Shown piece after piece: positions 11,701 through 19,385 of a stretch of 21,040 nucleotides of DNA. Both the position numbers and the translations under genes were made by a program. Within the stretch, counting starts at the first letter, position 1. Every line of letters begins with the position of its first letter. This DNA is from Parachlorella kessleri. Lineage: Eukaryota; Chlorophyta; Trebouxiophyceae; Chlorellales; Chlorellaceae. Location: positions 1 through 21,040 of the forward strand of contig BBXU01001774.1 in the NCBI GenBank assembly GCA_001598975.1. Direction: 5' to 3'. The notes below the pieces were generated by a model that worked only from the letters and a program-made list of their open reading frames with translations, did no database searches and was not told the origin of the DNA.

Positions 11701-12612
11701 GACGTCAGGCCATTGTGATAGATTCCCGGGGTGTGGAGGTCACAAGAGCTGCTCAGCAAAGGACCCAGCAAGCCAACTCAACATCTCCACCGCAGGGTTA
11801 CACATACATCCAATCACACACATATGACTTCATGGACATGCCCCTTTCCACTCCTAGCTGTTCTGCCACCTCCTGGACCAGTCCTTTGAGTTTTGTCTTT
11901 GGAATCTTCCGGCTTGGCTGCAGAACCCAAGGGCACACCTGTCGGCGTGAGTGGGACACGCCAGCTGCCGCCGGGTCTCGTGGAACACAACTGTGCCGCC
12001 TTGCCAGCCTCCCTGGGCCGCCTTTCGCGCGCAGGGGAAGTGGAAGCAGGCGTCTCCTACACTGGGGTCTAGGCTGCAGACGTAGCACACCGCGCTAGCA
12101 CCCAGCTCCCCGCAGACAGCACAGCTGAGGTTCTGGCAGCGGCGCCACTCAACAACCACCTCGCTGTCGCTGAACAGTCGGGTGCTGCCCTTTTCAGCCC
12201 GCTTGTCGATGTGGCGCTGCAGAGTACGGTTCTGCAGCACGCAACAAGTGTCCACAGGCCACTGTTCCTTGCCGTAAGGAAGCAGCAACTCCTATTGTCG
12301 TCAGCAAAATCTGTGGACCGCCACGGTTCGGACGACGGCAGTATGCAAGCTTGCACACAGACACCCTGTGGTTGCCTCTAAGTCTCTTACCGGGTCAGTG
12401 TTACTGTATCCCACGCAAGCCTCGTGGTACTTGATAGCCAGAGGCTGAGTCTTGCTGGTTTCAACTGAACGTAGCCTTGCCAGCCCGCCTGGCACGGCTG
12501 CGTCACTAGGCTTCAGGCAAAACCAGCAAACATTGCCCTCAACCACCCTGTGTGGTTTCACTCCGTGGCTACTGGCTGAACCTGCTCGCCCTGCTATAAT
12601 CAAAGAGGACAT
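2710..12612 (-). CDS. Large ePHD-SET domain protein, putative histone methyltransferase/chromatin regulator with long RS- and Gln-rich tail
   Basis: Sixteen exons join in consistent phase into about 2,144 residues: 12391-12612, 11939-12291, 10602-11673, 9989-10341, 9765-9952, 9407-9483, 9169-9243, 8843-8932, 8534-8598, 8267-8381, 7899-7969, 7545-7581, 5390-7330, 4373-5153, 3233-4019 and 2710-2917. The ATG at 12612 has an in-frame TAA just upstream. Residues 29-189 form an extended PHD module. Residues 192-549 are Gln/Pro-rich. Residues 550-729 are a compact region of unknown type. A divergent SET domain runs to about residue 896. The tail to the end is low complexity, with basic and RS clusters, TPD[I/L] repeats and an acidic terminus. 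Expected site of action is the nucleus, acting on histones; this is inferred from domains. Uncertain points are the exon 2 donor (GTGTGC at 11938), a 36-bp intron 4, the last two introns and the 3' end. Exon 13 contains an ATG near its start, so 5390-7330 onward could instead be a separate gene, although phase 0 joins it cleanly to the SET exons. Confidence 0.78.
3303..3323 (-). repeat. CTG/CAG trinucleotide tract encoding polyGln
   Basis: Seven consecutive CTG units on the plus strand read as Gln codons (CAG) on the coding minus strand in exon 15 of the SET gene. It is a slippage-prone coding microsatellite. Confidence 0.9.
3949..4685 (-). repeat. Five spaced TP[D/E][I/V/L] acidic motifs in the SET protein tail
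   Basis: Exons 14 and 15 carry DSTPDIE (4665-4685), DTPDIE (4611-4628), DETPEVH (4503-4523), GDTPDLM (4383-4403) and, across the intron, PPTPDLDD (3949-3972). They are separated by Gly/Ala-rich spacers of unequal length. The core is invariant Thr-Pro followed by an acidic residue and an aliphatic residue. Such repeats may be docking or phospho-docking sites. Their presence on both sides of intron 14 supports exons 14 and 15 being one gene. Confidence 0.8.
5582..5723 (-). repeat. Coding tandem repeat RRSSWGS-x-S-x-Q-x-QQP
   Basis: Near the end of exon 13 the unit RRSSWGSPSVQAQQPSAPP is followed after a polyGln spacer by RRSSWGSHSNQVQQPLVPP. The Arg-Arg-Ser-Ser core would suit basophilic kinases. 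The repeat is a clear in-frame duplication within low-complexity sequence. Confidence 0.75.
6081..6198 (-). repeat. Coding tandem repeat GSAG[A/G]LRSP[I/A]G[R/K]QQQP
   Basis: In exon 13 two consecutive copies of a roughly 23-residue unit occur. The first begins GSAGALRSPIGRQQQP and the second GSAGGLRSPAGKQQQP, each followed by SP-rich sequence. The DNA duplicates in step with the protein, pointing to an in-frame tandem duplication. Each unit carries a Ser-Pro phospho-acceptor site. Confidence 0.75.
6251..6313 (-). other. RS-dipeptide cluster in the tail of the SET protein
   Basis: Residues about 1246-1266 read as alternating Arg and Ser (RRRSSRSRSRSRSPGRGRR), as in splicing-factor RS domains and many RNA-polymerase-linked proteins. 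It lies between acidic/basic KHRREEKDDEQ and Gln-rich repeats. Further basic clusters, GKRSRKKSR (about residues 988-996) and SRSRSRKKR (about 1361-1369), could act as nuclear localisation signals and phosphorylation targets; this is inferred from composition. Confidence 0.8.
6908..6925 (-). repeat. CTG/CAG trinucleotide tract encoding polyGln
   Basis: Six CTG units, read as a Gln run on the minus strand in exon 13 (PYQPQQQQQQ). Similar shorter tracts occur near 4777-4793, 4870-4888 and 5658-5672. Confidence 0.9.
7136..7200 (-). repeat. CTG tracts encoding polyGln and polyAla
   Basis: Two neighbouring GCT/CTG-repeat tracts in exon 13, read in different frames on the minus strand, give a five-Gln run (EQQQQQP) and a run of eight Ala (GAAAAAAAAG). 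The same repeat type used in two frames suggests recurrent expansion. Confidence 0.85.
7733..7775. repeat. 43-nt near-perfect palindrome in intron 11 of the SET gene
   Basis: Arms 7733-7753 and 7755-7775 pair at 18 of 21 positions around a single-base centre, with the inner 11 bp perfect (GGCCCACCGTG). It lies in the intron between exons 7545-7581 and 7899-7969. It can form a strong hairpin in RNA or a cruciform in DNA. It could be the remains of a small palindromic mobile element. No coding function is seen. Confidence 0.8.
8142..8199. repeat. 29-bp tandem duplication in intron 10 of the SET gene
   Basis: Units 8142-8170 and 8171-8199 (CCTTTATTGTATGCCATGGA plus nine bases) differ at only two positions. 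A third partial start follows. It lies between exons 7899-7969 and 8267-8381 and is non-coding in the chosen model. Confidence 0.9.
11947..12528 (-). other. Extended PHD (ePHD) zinc-binding module of the SET protein
   Basis: The module spans exons 1 and 2. It begins with a zinc knuckle CWFC (Cys29, Cys32) followed by YHEAC (His63, Cys66) and YS, the arrangement that precedes the PHD finger in PHF6/trithorax-type ePHD modules. After a linker and the typical R-x-C-x4-C entry come Cys131/Cys134, Cys143/Cys146 (VCYVC), His158/Cys161 (FHFPCA) and the closing Cys186/His189 (CPTH). The closing C-x2-H pair distinguishes ePHD from ordinary PHD. All ligands are present, so a folded module is expected. 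In known families ePHD modules bind nucleosomes, nucleic acid or partner proteins; the ligand here is unknown. Confidence 0.9.
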
Positions 12613-13126
12613 GCAGGCCCAGCATTAAACCTTTGAAGTAGTACAGCGCTGAGCAATCACCAGAACCACTGGTACTGAAGCCCCTGCACCCGTCTCCACG
12701 CGCAACCTACCGCTTTCAGGCAAGCACTCTTTCTCCATAGCTCATAGGGCAAAAGTCGTCCCCATGCATAATGCCCGGGGAGCTTAGGTCCAAAGCTTCA
12801 TAGTGATCAGGTCAAACGTGCACTTTGCAGTAATGTTGAAAGGGTTGGTAGTACTCCGAGGGCCAGCAGAGAAGGAATGCCTATTGAATCTCAAGCTGCG
12901 CTCAGGATGTCTTGCCGAGGCTGGGTGCCACCCACGCTCCCAAAAGAATAAGAAAGAGTAGCATCTAGCTGGAGAAGGGTTCCGAAAGCCTATTCGCAAG
13001 ATGCAAGATCGAGCCCAGCAGGCTCGCCACGGCTACTTTAAACATCCTCTCCAAGGCAATAGCTCAGTGGCTTGTCAAGCTTCGCTCACACCGTTTTGTC
13101 CTTGATCACACCCAATTCCAGCACCC
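12613..13126. promoter_or_regulatory. Shared upstream region between the divergent SET-protein and H4-variant genes
   Basis: About 514 bp separate the two start codons, which face away from each other. No convincing coding sequence is seen. A CCAAT pentamer sits at 13112-13116, too close to the H4-variant ATG (13127) to be a confident promoter box. No clear TATA box is evident. The arrangement would allow a bidirectional promoter; this is inferred from position only. Confidence 0.4.
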
Positions 13127-14816
13127 ATGACGCGCAGGGTGGGTGTAGTGGGCCCTGGCATCGGCAGAGGTGGCCTCAAGCGCCACAGGAAAATGCTTAA
13201 GGACTCCATCCATTCAGCACTCTCTAAGCCAGCCGTCAAGCGCCTAGCCCGTCGTGCTGGCGTGAAGCGCATAAGTGGTGAGACCGCCACCCAGCCTACG
13301 AGTTCCACAACACCTCAGTTCCAACCCAAACTTCGGACCCCCCAGGTAGCACAGCAATACTGCGAGTAAGTGATGTGCAGGCGGCGTTGTGGAGGAGGTG
13401 CAAAGTGTTCTGCGCAGCTGGCTGAGCATCGTGGTGCCCAGAGCGACAACATATGCTGAGCACGCCAGGAGAATGACTGTCACCCTCAACGACATGCTTC
13501 TCTCACTGAAGGCCAGCGGCATGTGAGTGAGGAGCACCACACGGGGCTGCCGTGCCTTCACACGTGGCATATGTTGGTATGCTGTGGAGAAACACTGGTA
13601 CTTACCCACCCTGTGCATGAAAACATCGTCTAGCGCTTTTGAGAGTTTGCAATCGCATAGGGCCGTCAAGTAGTGGCTTTCCCAAGTCATACCGGTGAAT
13701 GCTTAACACAACCCCAAACCTGGAGCAGGAACTGTACTGGAGTACAGAGCTACCTATTGCAAAGCTTGCAGTCATTTGTACCACCCACCCTTTCGCTATT
13801 GACCCTTTGCAGCACCTTGTGGGGCTTCTCCGAGCGGGCCTACAAACGGCGCAAGGTCACGCAGCGGCTGCCACAGGAGGACCTGCAGGCAGCGCATGCT
13901 CAGGCTGTACGCCGCGCAGCGATGGCGGCGGTCAGGGAGCAGCACCAGCAGCAGCCGGCGCAGCGTCCAGCAGTGCAGCTTGAGGCCCCTGCAGCAGCAC
14001 CAATACCACCAGCCCAGCAAGCTGATGAAATGGAGGCAGGACCAGCAGTGCTTGATGCCGGGCCTGCGGCTATGCTGGCGGAGGAGGACGAGAATCAGCA
14101 GCAGGTGGAGCAGCCTGGGAAGGAGGAGCTGGAAGCACCTTCTGGGTCACCAAGCCCAGAGTCACCGGCACCTCTGACACCAGAGCGGGCCTTGGAGATA
14201 CAGGTGAGCGGGATGCAGAGTATGGCAAGGTGGGCACTGGCAGCTTGCTAATCGGGCTGTGCTAGGTGCAGGCCTCTTGCATCCTGCCTTAAGGCCCTGC
14301 ATGGGTGAGCCGCCCTCAGGGGCTTAGCTACTCTAAAAGTTCTGTCGGGGCCATTGCCTACTGTATCCCGTCATGGAACCGTGGCATTCTGTGTTAGTCA
14401 GAATACCTCCCAAGCATTGTGAGCGTTGTCGTCAGCACAGCTCGTCACCACCTCCCAGTGACTCGTTTTCTGGTGCCTCCGGCGAGCTCGCTCAGGTACC
14501 AACACTTGGGCATCTATTAGGTTTCCAGCTGTGGCTGCCATACTACACACACAACTGCGGCCCCCCACCTCTTTGGCTGGACTGTCTGCAGGCATCTCTG
14601 GCTGCCTTCCAAGAGAGCATTGAGGGCGAAGAGGAGCCGGAGGTCCTGGTCAGCCGCGCCTTCCACTTTGTGCAGACAAGCCTGCGCCAAAGGGGCAGCA
14701 GCGGGTGCTCGCAGGAAGACTTTGAGGCGGTGCTGGTCAGCCTGGAGCGGCGGCAGGCGCTCATGCTGACTAACAATGACGACGCTGGCAGGCCGGTGAT
14801 GCTGGTGTTCACGTGA
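13127..14816 (+). CDS. Divergent histone H4 variant with lysine-free tail and long C-terminal extension
   Basis: Four exons (13127-13277, 13381-13522, 13813-14203, 14592-14816) join in phase into 302 residues ending at TGA 14814-14816. Residues 1-103 align along the whole of histone H4: [10 protein letters not shown] for the tail base, [18 protein letters not shown] for helix 1 and loop 1, then [14 protein letters not shown] for the helix 2 end and loop 2, and SLKASGITLWGF for helix 3 and the H4 C-terminus. The fold after ISG is the same length as canonical H4; there is one extra residue before KPAV. The tail [16 protein letters not shown] has no lysine, so the equivalents of K5, K8, K12 and K16 are gone, while the K20 equivalent (Lys18) remains. 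After the fold come a basic stretch (ERAYKRRK), a Gln/Ala/Glu-rich linker (about 125-228) and a compact C-terminal region. Canonical algal H4 genes are normally intronless, so this is a variant. It should act in chromatin. Confidence 0.9.
14592..14816 (+). other. C-terminal winged-helix-like region of the H4 variant
   Basis: Residues 229-302 predict two or three helices ([47 protein letters not shown]) then a charged turn and a closing hydrophobic strand (RPVMLVFT). The order helix, helix with a following LE-x-x-x-x-LML strand, acidic wing and final strand is that of the winged helices at the C-termini of MCM helicase subunits. This resemblance is by eye only. It joins exon 3 cleanly in phase 0. 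Confidence 0.5.
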
Positions 14817-15582
14817 AGTGGGCCTTGAGGCTTCCTCACTGGCTATGGCCTGCAATGGTGTAGGCGGTTGTGACCTGTGTTCTAGGACTGAACTTGGGGG
14901 CACATGCCGAGTAGATGTTGGCGTTGCATTGAGTGGCTGATGAGCCAAAGTTGTAGCAGCAGCACAGGTGGGGAGCAGGGCATTCTAATCTGAGCTGCGA
15001 GGAAGTGGGTAAGATGTCTGACTACTTTTGATACGCACCATTGGCACTGACACACTGGCTACTTGTCAGTGCAATCTGTTTGCATGCTCAAAGACAAATG
15101 GTTGACAATGGGTTGCGTTTGACTTTGTCTTGACCACTGCATTTCTCTCCGTCTCACTGTCACTATTGTGCAGTGGCTTTGCCTGGCCTGGATTCCTGTG
15201 CGCATAAGATGAAGCTGTTGTATTTTACATCCCATTATCTAGCCTCAGCCAACCTTTCTACCAAAACATGGGATGGAGACTCTTCAGAGCTGCGCATAGA
15301 AAGAGAAACAACCCTGCGCTTGCAACTCCCTGCAAATGAAGGCATTCAACTCTCTCTGAGGCTGCTGCACAAAGCAGGGGTACAGCCCAGCATTGAGCAG
15401 CAGATAAAACCCAAGTCCCGAGTCTCCAAAGGCCAGTGGGCTTCAAGTCTGCACTGCAACGCCTGGTAGCTTATCACAGAACCTAGTCCAAGCCCCACAA
15501 GGTGCATTACCTCCTTCACTTGTTGTAAGGCGCTTAGGCTGGACACGTTCAGATTTTGCCCCACAGGGATTGGCAAGCCTAC
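14817..15582. other. Convergent 3' region between the H4-variant gene and the F-box/LRR gene
   Basis: No supportable gene is seen. TGTAA, the chlorophyte poly(A) signal, occurs at 15524-15528 on the plus strand (for the H4 variant) and at 15225-15229 on the minus strand (for the LRR gene). If both are used, the two transcripts overlap tail to tail by about 300 nt. The first plus-strand TGTAA is rather far (about 700 nt) from the H4 stop. Confidence 0.35.
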
Positions 15583-17617
15583 TCACACACCAAAGCGTTC
15601 GATTTCCTCCAATGCATCCCGAGTGAACACCCACTGGCCATGTGCCTCCAAGTCGGCAATCTGCACTCCCGGCAGTGACCCACGCAGCCTGCTCCAGCCT
15701 ACATACCCATAATACTCTTCTTCCTCCTCATCTCCCACCCCCTCTTCTCCTTCCTCCTCCCCTACTTCTACCAGGTCCTCCAGCTCTATGCCTTCACACT
15801 CTGACACTGCCAGGAATTTCAACACTGGGAGCGAGCACAGAACCGCAAGGCCGTCCTCCTCTACTACAAGGTCCAATTGGCCAGCCAGATTAAGATAGCT
15901 CAGGCGGCTTGCCCCCTCCAAGGTGCAGGGTACCCACGGCAGGGCAGACCCATACAGCCCCAATCGGCGCAATGTGTTGATACACCCAAGCTGTGGCAGG
16001 TCTTGGAAGTTATTATCGGCCATCTCCAGCACCTCCAGCGCTGGTAGGGAAGCCACACAGCCGGGCACCTCAGCCAAATGGCACGACTCCAAGGAGAGCG
16101 GTGTCAGCTGGGTGAAGCCCGAGACCTGGGGTGGCCAATCCAACAGCTCATGGCACCCCTCAAGGCTGAGACTGCAGATGCTGGCAGTCAGCGGCACCGT
16201 TTGCAGGGCTGAGGACCAGGTCAAGGTGAGGGAGGTGAGGCTGGACGGCAGCTGGACCAGGGACGGCTCTGAGTACATGTACAGATCCAAGTGTGCAAGG
16301 TGCTGGCAAGCTGGGAGGCACTCACGCAGCACTGCCGACAGAGCACCATACGCGATGCCTGCCTTCAGCCTTCTCAGGCTAGGCAAGAGCGGCAGCACAC
16401 GCCAGAATGCTGGATCAGAGCAAGCACGCTGGAGGGCAAAATCAATCTCCTCCAGCTGCTGCAAGGTGTTGGGGGCTTCCTCCAGTGAGAGCCGCAGCTG
16501 CACCTGCTTCCAGTTGCACAGATCTTCCATATCGTTGGGCAGGACCAGCCTCCGGAGCCCAGTGCAGGCTGACAGGTGCGCCGCTGTCAGCTGGAAAGCT
16601 TCCTCGAAATTGTTCGATCCGCAGACCTCCAGGTCCAAGCTAGTCAGATGCCCCAGCCCCCTGAAGGCCCCCGGTGGGATGGGATCGTCCATGGGGCCCT
16701 GGTACTTGAAGGACTGGAGCGCGGTGAGGGAGGAGAGCTCTGTCAGCTCCCATGGGTCCAAGCCAGCGTGGTTTATAAGACTGAGGTAGGTTAGGCTCGT
16801 CAGCTGGACCAGAGTCTGCAAGGCAGCAGGCACAATGACAATCACTGTGCTGCCTATGAGCGGCAGTGAAAGCGTGCGCAAGTGAGTCATGAAAGGGAGC
16901 CCAAGAAGGCGAGAAGAGTCACCACCTGGCATCGTGCCGGTTTTGACCGCAGATGCGGCTCCTCTTACGAGCATGCCCAAGTCACCCAGTTCAGCCCTAC
17001 CAGCCAGGCCTGCTTTGTTTAACAATGCTGGGATAATAGCTGGGAGTCGTAGGGTCGAGTATTAGAGAGCCCGTGAAAGCCCAGGGAAGTGCACACACCG
17101 AAAGCACCCAACCTTGATATAACCAACAGCACGCTTCCTCACCTCTGGAACTGTAAACGAGAAGGTGCCCGTCCTGTCAGCGAACACCACCTCCAGCTTC
17201 TGCACGCCGTCCAGCCAGCGCAGTACTTCCTTTACGTCAAACTCATACTCCAAATCCACGTGCGCTGTTGCTGTCAGCATTGGCGCCTTGCGTGCCAGGA
17301 AACCAAGCAGCGCCCACTCCTGCCGATCTGTCCTGGCCTGGTGCAGCTTGGAGGTTGTAACACTTAGCGTGCTCTTAAAGGGAACCGCGTCGCGGGCCTG
17401 CCACAGCCCCTTGGACGCGGTCAGTGCTGCCACATACGCCTGCTTCTGCATCTGCTCATACTGCAGCTGTCGTGCAGATGGAGGGGGCCACTCTTTGCGT
17501 GGCTGCTCCTCTGGGGCCAGGTAACACAAGATATGCGCGCGAAGGTGCAGGGGTATGTCCAACAGGCCAGGCTGCTGGGGCTGAGGCTTGATGATGTTTG
17601 CAAACGGCAAGTAATGT
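15583..17617 (-). CDS. F-box-like/leucine-rich-repeat protein, 5' end unresolved
   Basis: Two exons are clear: 17099-17617 and 15583-16996, joined by a GTGTGT...TAG intron in matching phase, giving about 645 residues from the first visible base. The first exon has an F-box-like start, GLLDIPLHLRAHILCYLAPEE, then a helical region. The second holds irregular leucine-rich repeats (LTSLTYLSLINHAGL, LTSLDLEVCG, LPSSLTSLTLTW, ALEVLEMADNNFQDLP, LRRLGLYGSALPWVP, LSYLNLAG) and ends with an acidic loop of about 15 Glu and a final short repeat. Such proteins usually serve as substrate receptors of SCF ubiquitin ligases; the partner is unknown. The first exon opens at an acceptor (CTGCAG, exon from 17617) with no ATG, so at least one 5' exon is missing. 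Upstream open frames at 17740-17893 do not join in phase. Confidence 0.75.
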
Positions 17618-17801
17618 CTGCAGGCAGTGCCACAAAGATAACAGGATCAGGGTCTCTGCGCAATTTTCCGGACTTTCAAGTCTGCAAAAGGGCAAAAAGG
17701 AGCAAGGGCTCTGTGATGGGAGCAACTGTGACGGCACGAGCTCACCTTCCTTTGCACCGTTGTCGATCAAGCTGTCCTGCGGCGGGCAGTCCAAATTAAG
17801 G

Positions 17802-18176
17802 ACTAGACGAGGCTTGCCATGCATGGCCATGGCCTTGTCCAAGTCTCCTTTGTCTTCCCAAGGCGCCCTGCTGCGCATGAGGAGCACCAACAAATTAAAA
17901 TCTCACATTAAATCTCATCTCAGATTAAACTAGACGAGGCTTGCCATGCATGGCCATAGCCTTGTGCAAGTCTCCTTTTATACAGAGGCTGTACACCCAG
18001 CGTACTGCTAGGCGTACCAGCAGCAAGTTTGGAAAGGATTTGGTTGCAAAGCCCAAATGACACTCTCTGGGACGCCTGCCCGATGCAACGGCAGTGCAAG
18101 CAACAGGCATGAAAGCAGAAGGTGGCAATGGCTCCTTGTCTTGCCAAGGCGCCTTGCTGCGCATGAGGAGCACCAA
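17802..18176. repeat. 89-bp direct duplication, second copy split by a ~154-bp insert
   Basis: The first copy is contiguous (17802-17851 plus 17852-17890). The second is in two parts (17929-17978 and 18138-18176) with four differences in 89 positions. The material between the parts (about 17978-18131) is flanked by the 6-bp direct repeat CTCCTT (17972-17977 and 18132-18137), which looks like a target-site duplication. The insert has no evident terminal inverted repeats. On the minus strand both copies keep an open frame containing MRS[R/K]APW and KAMAMHGKPRLV. They may be duplicated pieces of an old first exon of the neighbouring F-box gene. Confidence 0.8.
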
Positions 18177-18840
18177 GGAGGCTTCCTTTCGGCATGCTTT
18201 TCGGCCGTTACAGGTCATGGTTACCGTGTTGAAATTTTGCAGTCTTGCGGTATCCTTGTAAGGTATGGAGTGCTGTAGAAGGCCAAGGAGATGACACAGG
18301 TGTACTGTGATGAAGACCACAAAATATAGAGGGAATTGCAACATGCATGCAGTGATGAAGACCACAACTCAAGGGTCAAGTCATGAAGGAATTTTGTTGC
18401 TGCTTCGATACAGTCAGTTTGGCTGCTATTCCCCGCCTTGTCATGCCTGTGAGAAGCACCCTATGCCAACGCCCAATGCGTCGGACTAGGGGTGTACCTA
18501 GGCGAAACACTACCTTCATTCAAGATTGGGCTGCCACCTGCTCGGCTTGGCCAGCGCCTACTTTTCGGCCGCCTTGCGCCCCGTGCTGCTGCTTCACCTG
18601 CCTCAAGCTGCTTGCGGGGCCTGCCAGGCTTGCGCTTGCCAGGCCCCGTCCATGAGGCTGGTGCCTGTGCTGCCTTGGCTAGAAGGCTGCCGCTGCTGCC
18701 CTGAACGCCGCCTCTAAGGCCTGTTGCAATGCGGGCCACTTGCAGGCCTCAAGTCACAGTTGGTCATGCAAAGGCACTCCGCTGCCGTGGGGTACTCGCC
18801 TTCGGCTGCCGCTTGGCTTGCTGGCCTTGGAGAGCGTTGT
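18177..18840. other. Degenerate stretch with an AT-hook-like minus-strand open frame
   Basis: No complete gene can be supported. A 16-bp direct repeat (GTGATGAAGACCACAA) occurs at 18307-18322 and 18352-18367. On the minus strand an open frame at 18461-18739 contains an AT-hook core GRPRK within KRKPGRPRKQ (about 18608-18640), followed by a basic stretch. A second frame overlapping it reads QQALEAAFRAAAAAF then a stop. This suggests a frameshifted remnant of a DNA-binding protein exon rather than an intact gene. Confidence 0.35.
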
Positions 18841-19385
18841 GGGCCAGCTGGCACAGAGTCAGATGTTCTCATTTGCAGTGGACAGCGGCTTGATAGAGCT
18901 GACGGTGCCCCAGGAGGGAACCGAGCTGGCAGCCAAGCTATCAGCAAGACCCCCCATTAGGATCTCCAGGCCTTGAAGGTCCAGAATGCTGAGCGCTCCC
19001 GCACGCGCCACCCCTGGCCCACCCTCCCACCCAAGGTGAAAGCCCCCCTGCCCCACCACAAAGTCCTCTGCTGGGCAGCAGCCCACAGGAGCCAGCACTG
19101 CGCAGCACGCCACCAGCGACGCCACTGCGTTGCGTTGCAGTCCCTACGGTGGTGGACTTGGTGGTGATGGGGAGAGGGGCTTTCTCCTTGGGAGGGAGGG
19201 TGGGCCAGGGGTGGCGCTCACGGGCGCGCTCAGCACCCTGGACCTTCAAGGCCAGGAGATCCTAATGGGAGGTCATGCTGGCTGCCAGCTTGGCTGCCAG
19301 CTAGGTTCCCTCCTGGGGATCCGTCAGCTTAACGGAGCCGCTGTCGATTGCAAACGCAAACGCCTGACTCAGTGCTAGCTGGCCC
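18841..19385. repeat. Imperfect inverted repeat, ~230-bp arms, ~86-bp loop
   Basis: The plus-strand arm 18841-19066 matches the reverse complement of 19153-19385 along its whole length, roughly four-fifths identical by eye. Both arms encode related peptides: [S/A]FA[V/I]DSG then PQEGT, and later ALKVQ-x-AER and RHPWPTLPPK. The right arm overlaps the last exon of the minus-strand gene (19301-19393). A stop TAG in the right arm is GAG in the left arm. Transcripts through it would form a very long hairpin. Confidence 0.85.

Noticed and set aside
15173..15469. Plus-strand 98-codon open frame in the H4/LRR intergenic region
   Set aside because: No recognisable domain, no start context and position in the convergent 3' region; likely chance.
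17421..17663. Minus-strand frame DPVIFVALPADITCRLQ as 5' part of the F-box gene
   Set aside because: It is out of frame with the F-box exon and no splice of reasonable length joins them; downstream it becomes Ser-rich shadow sequence.
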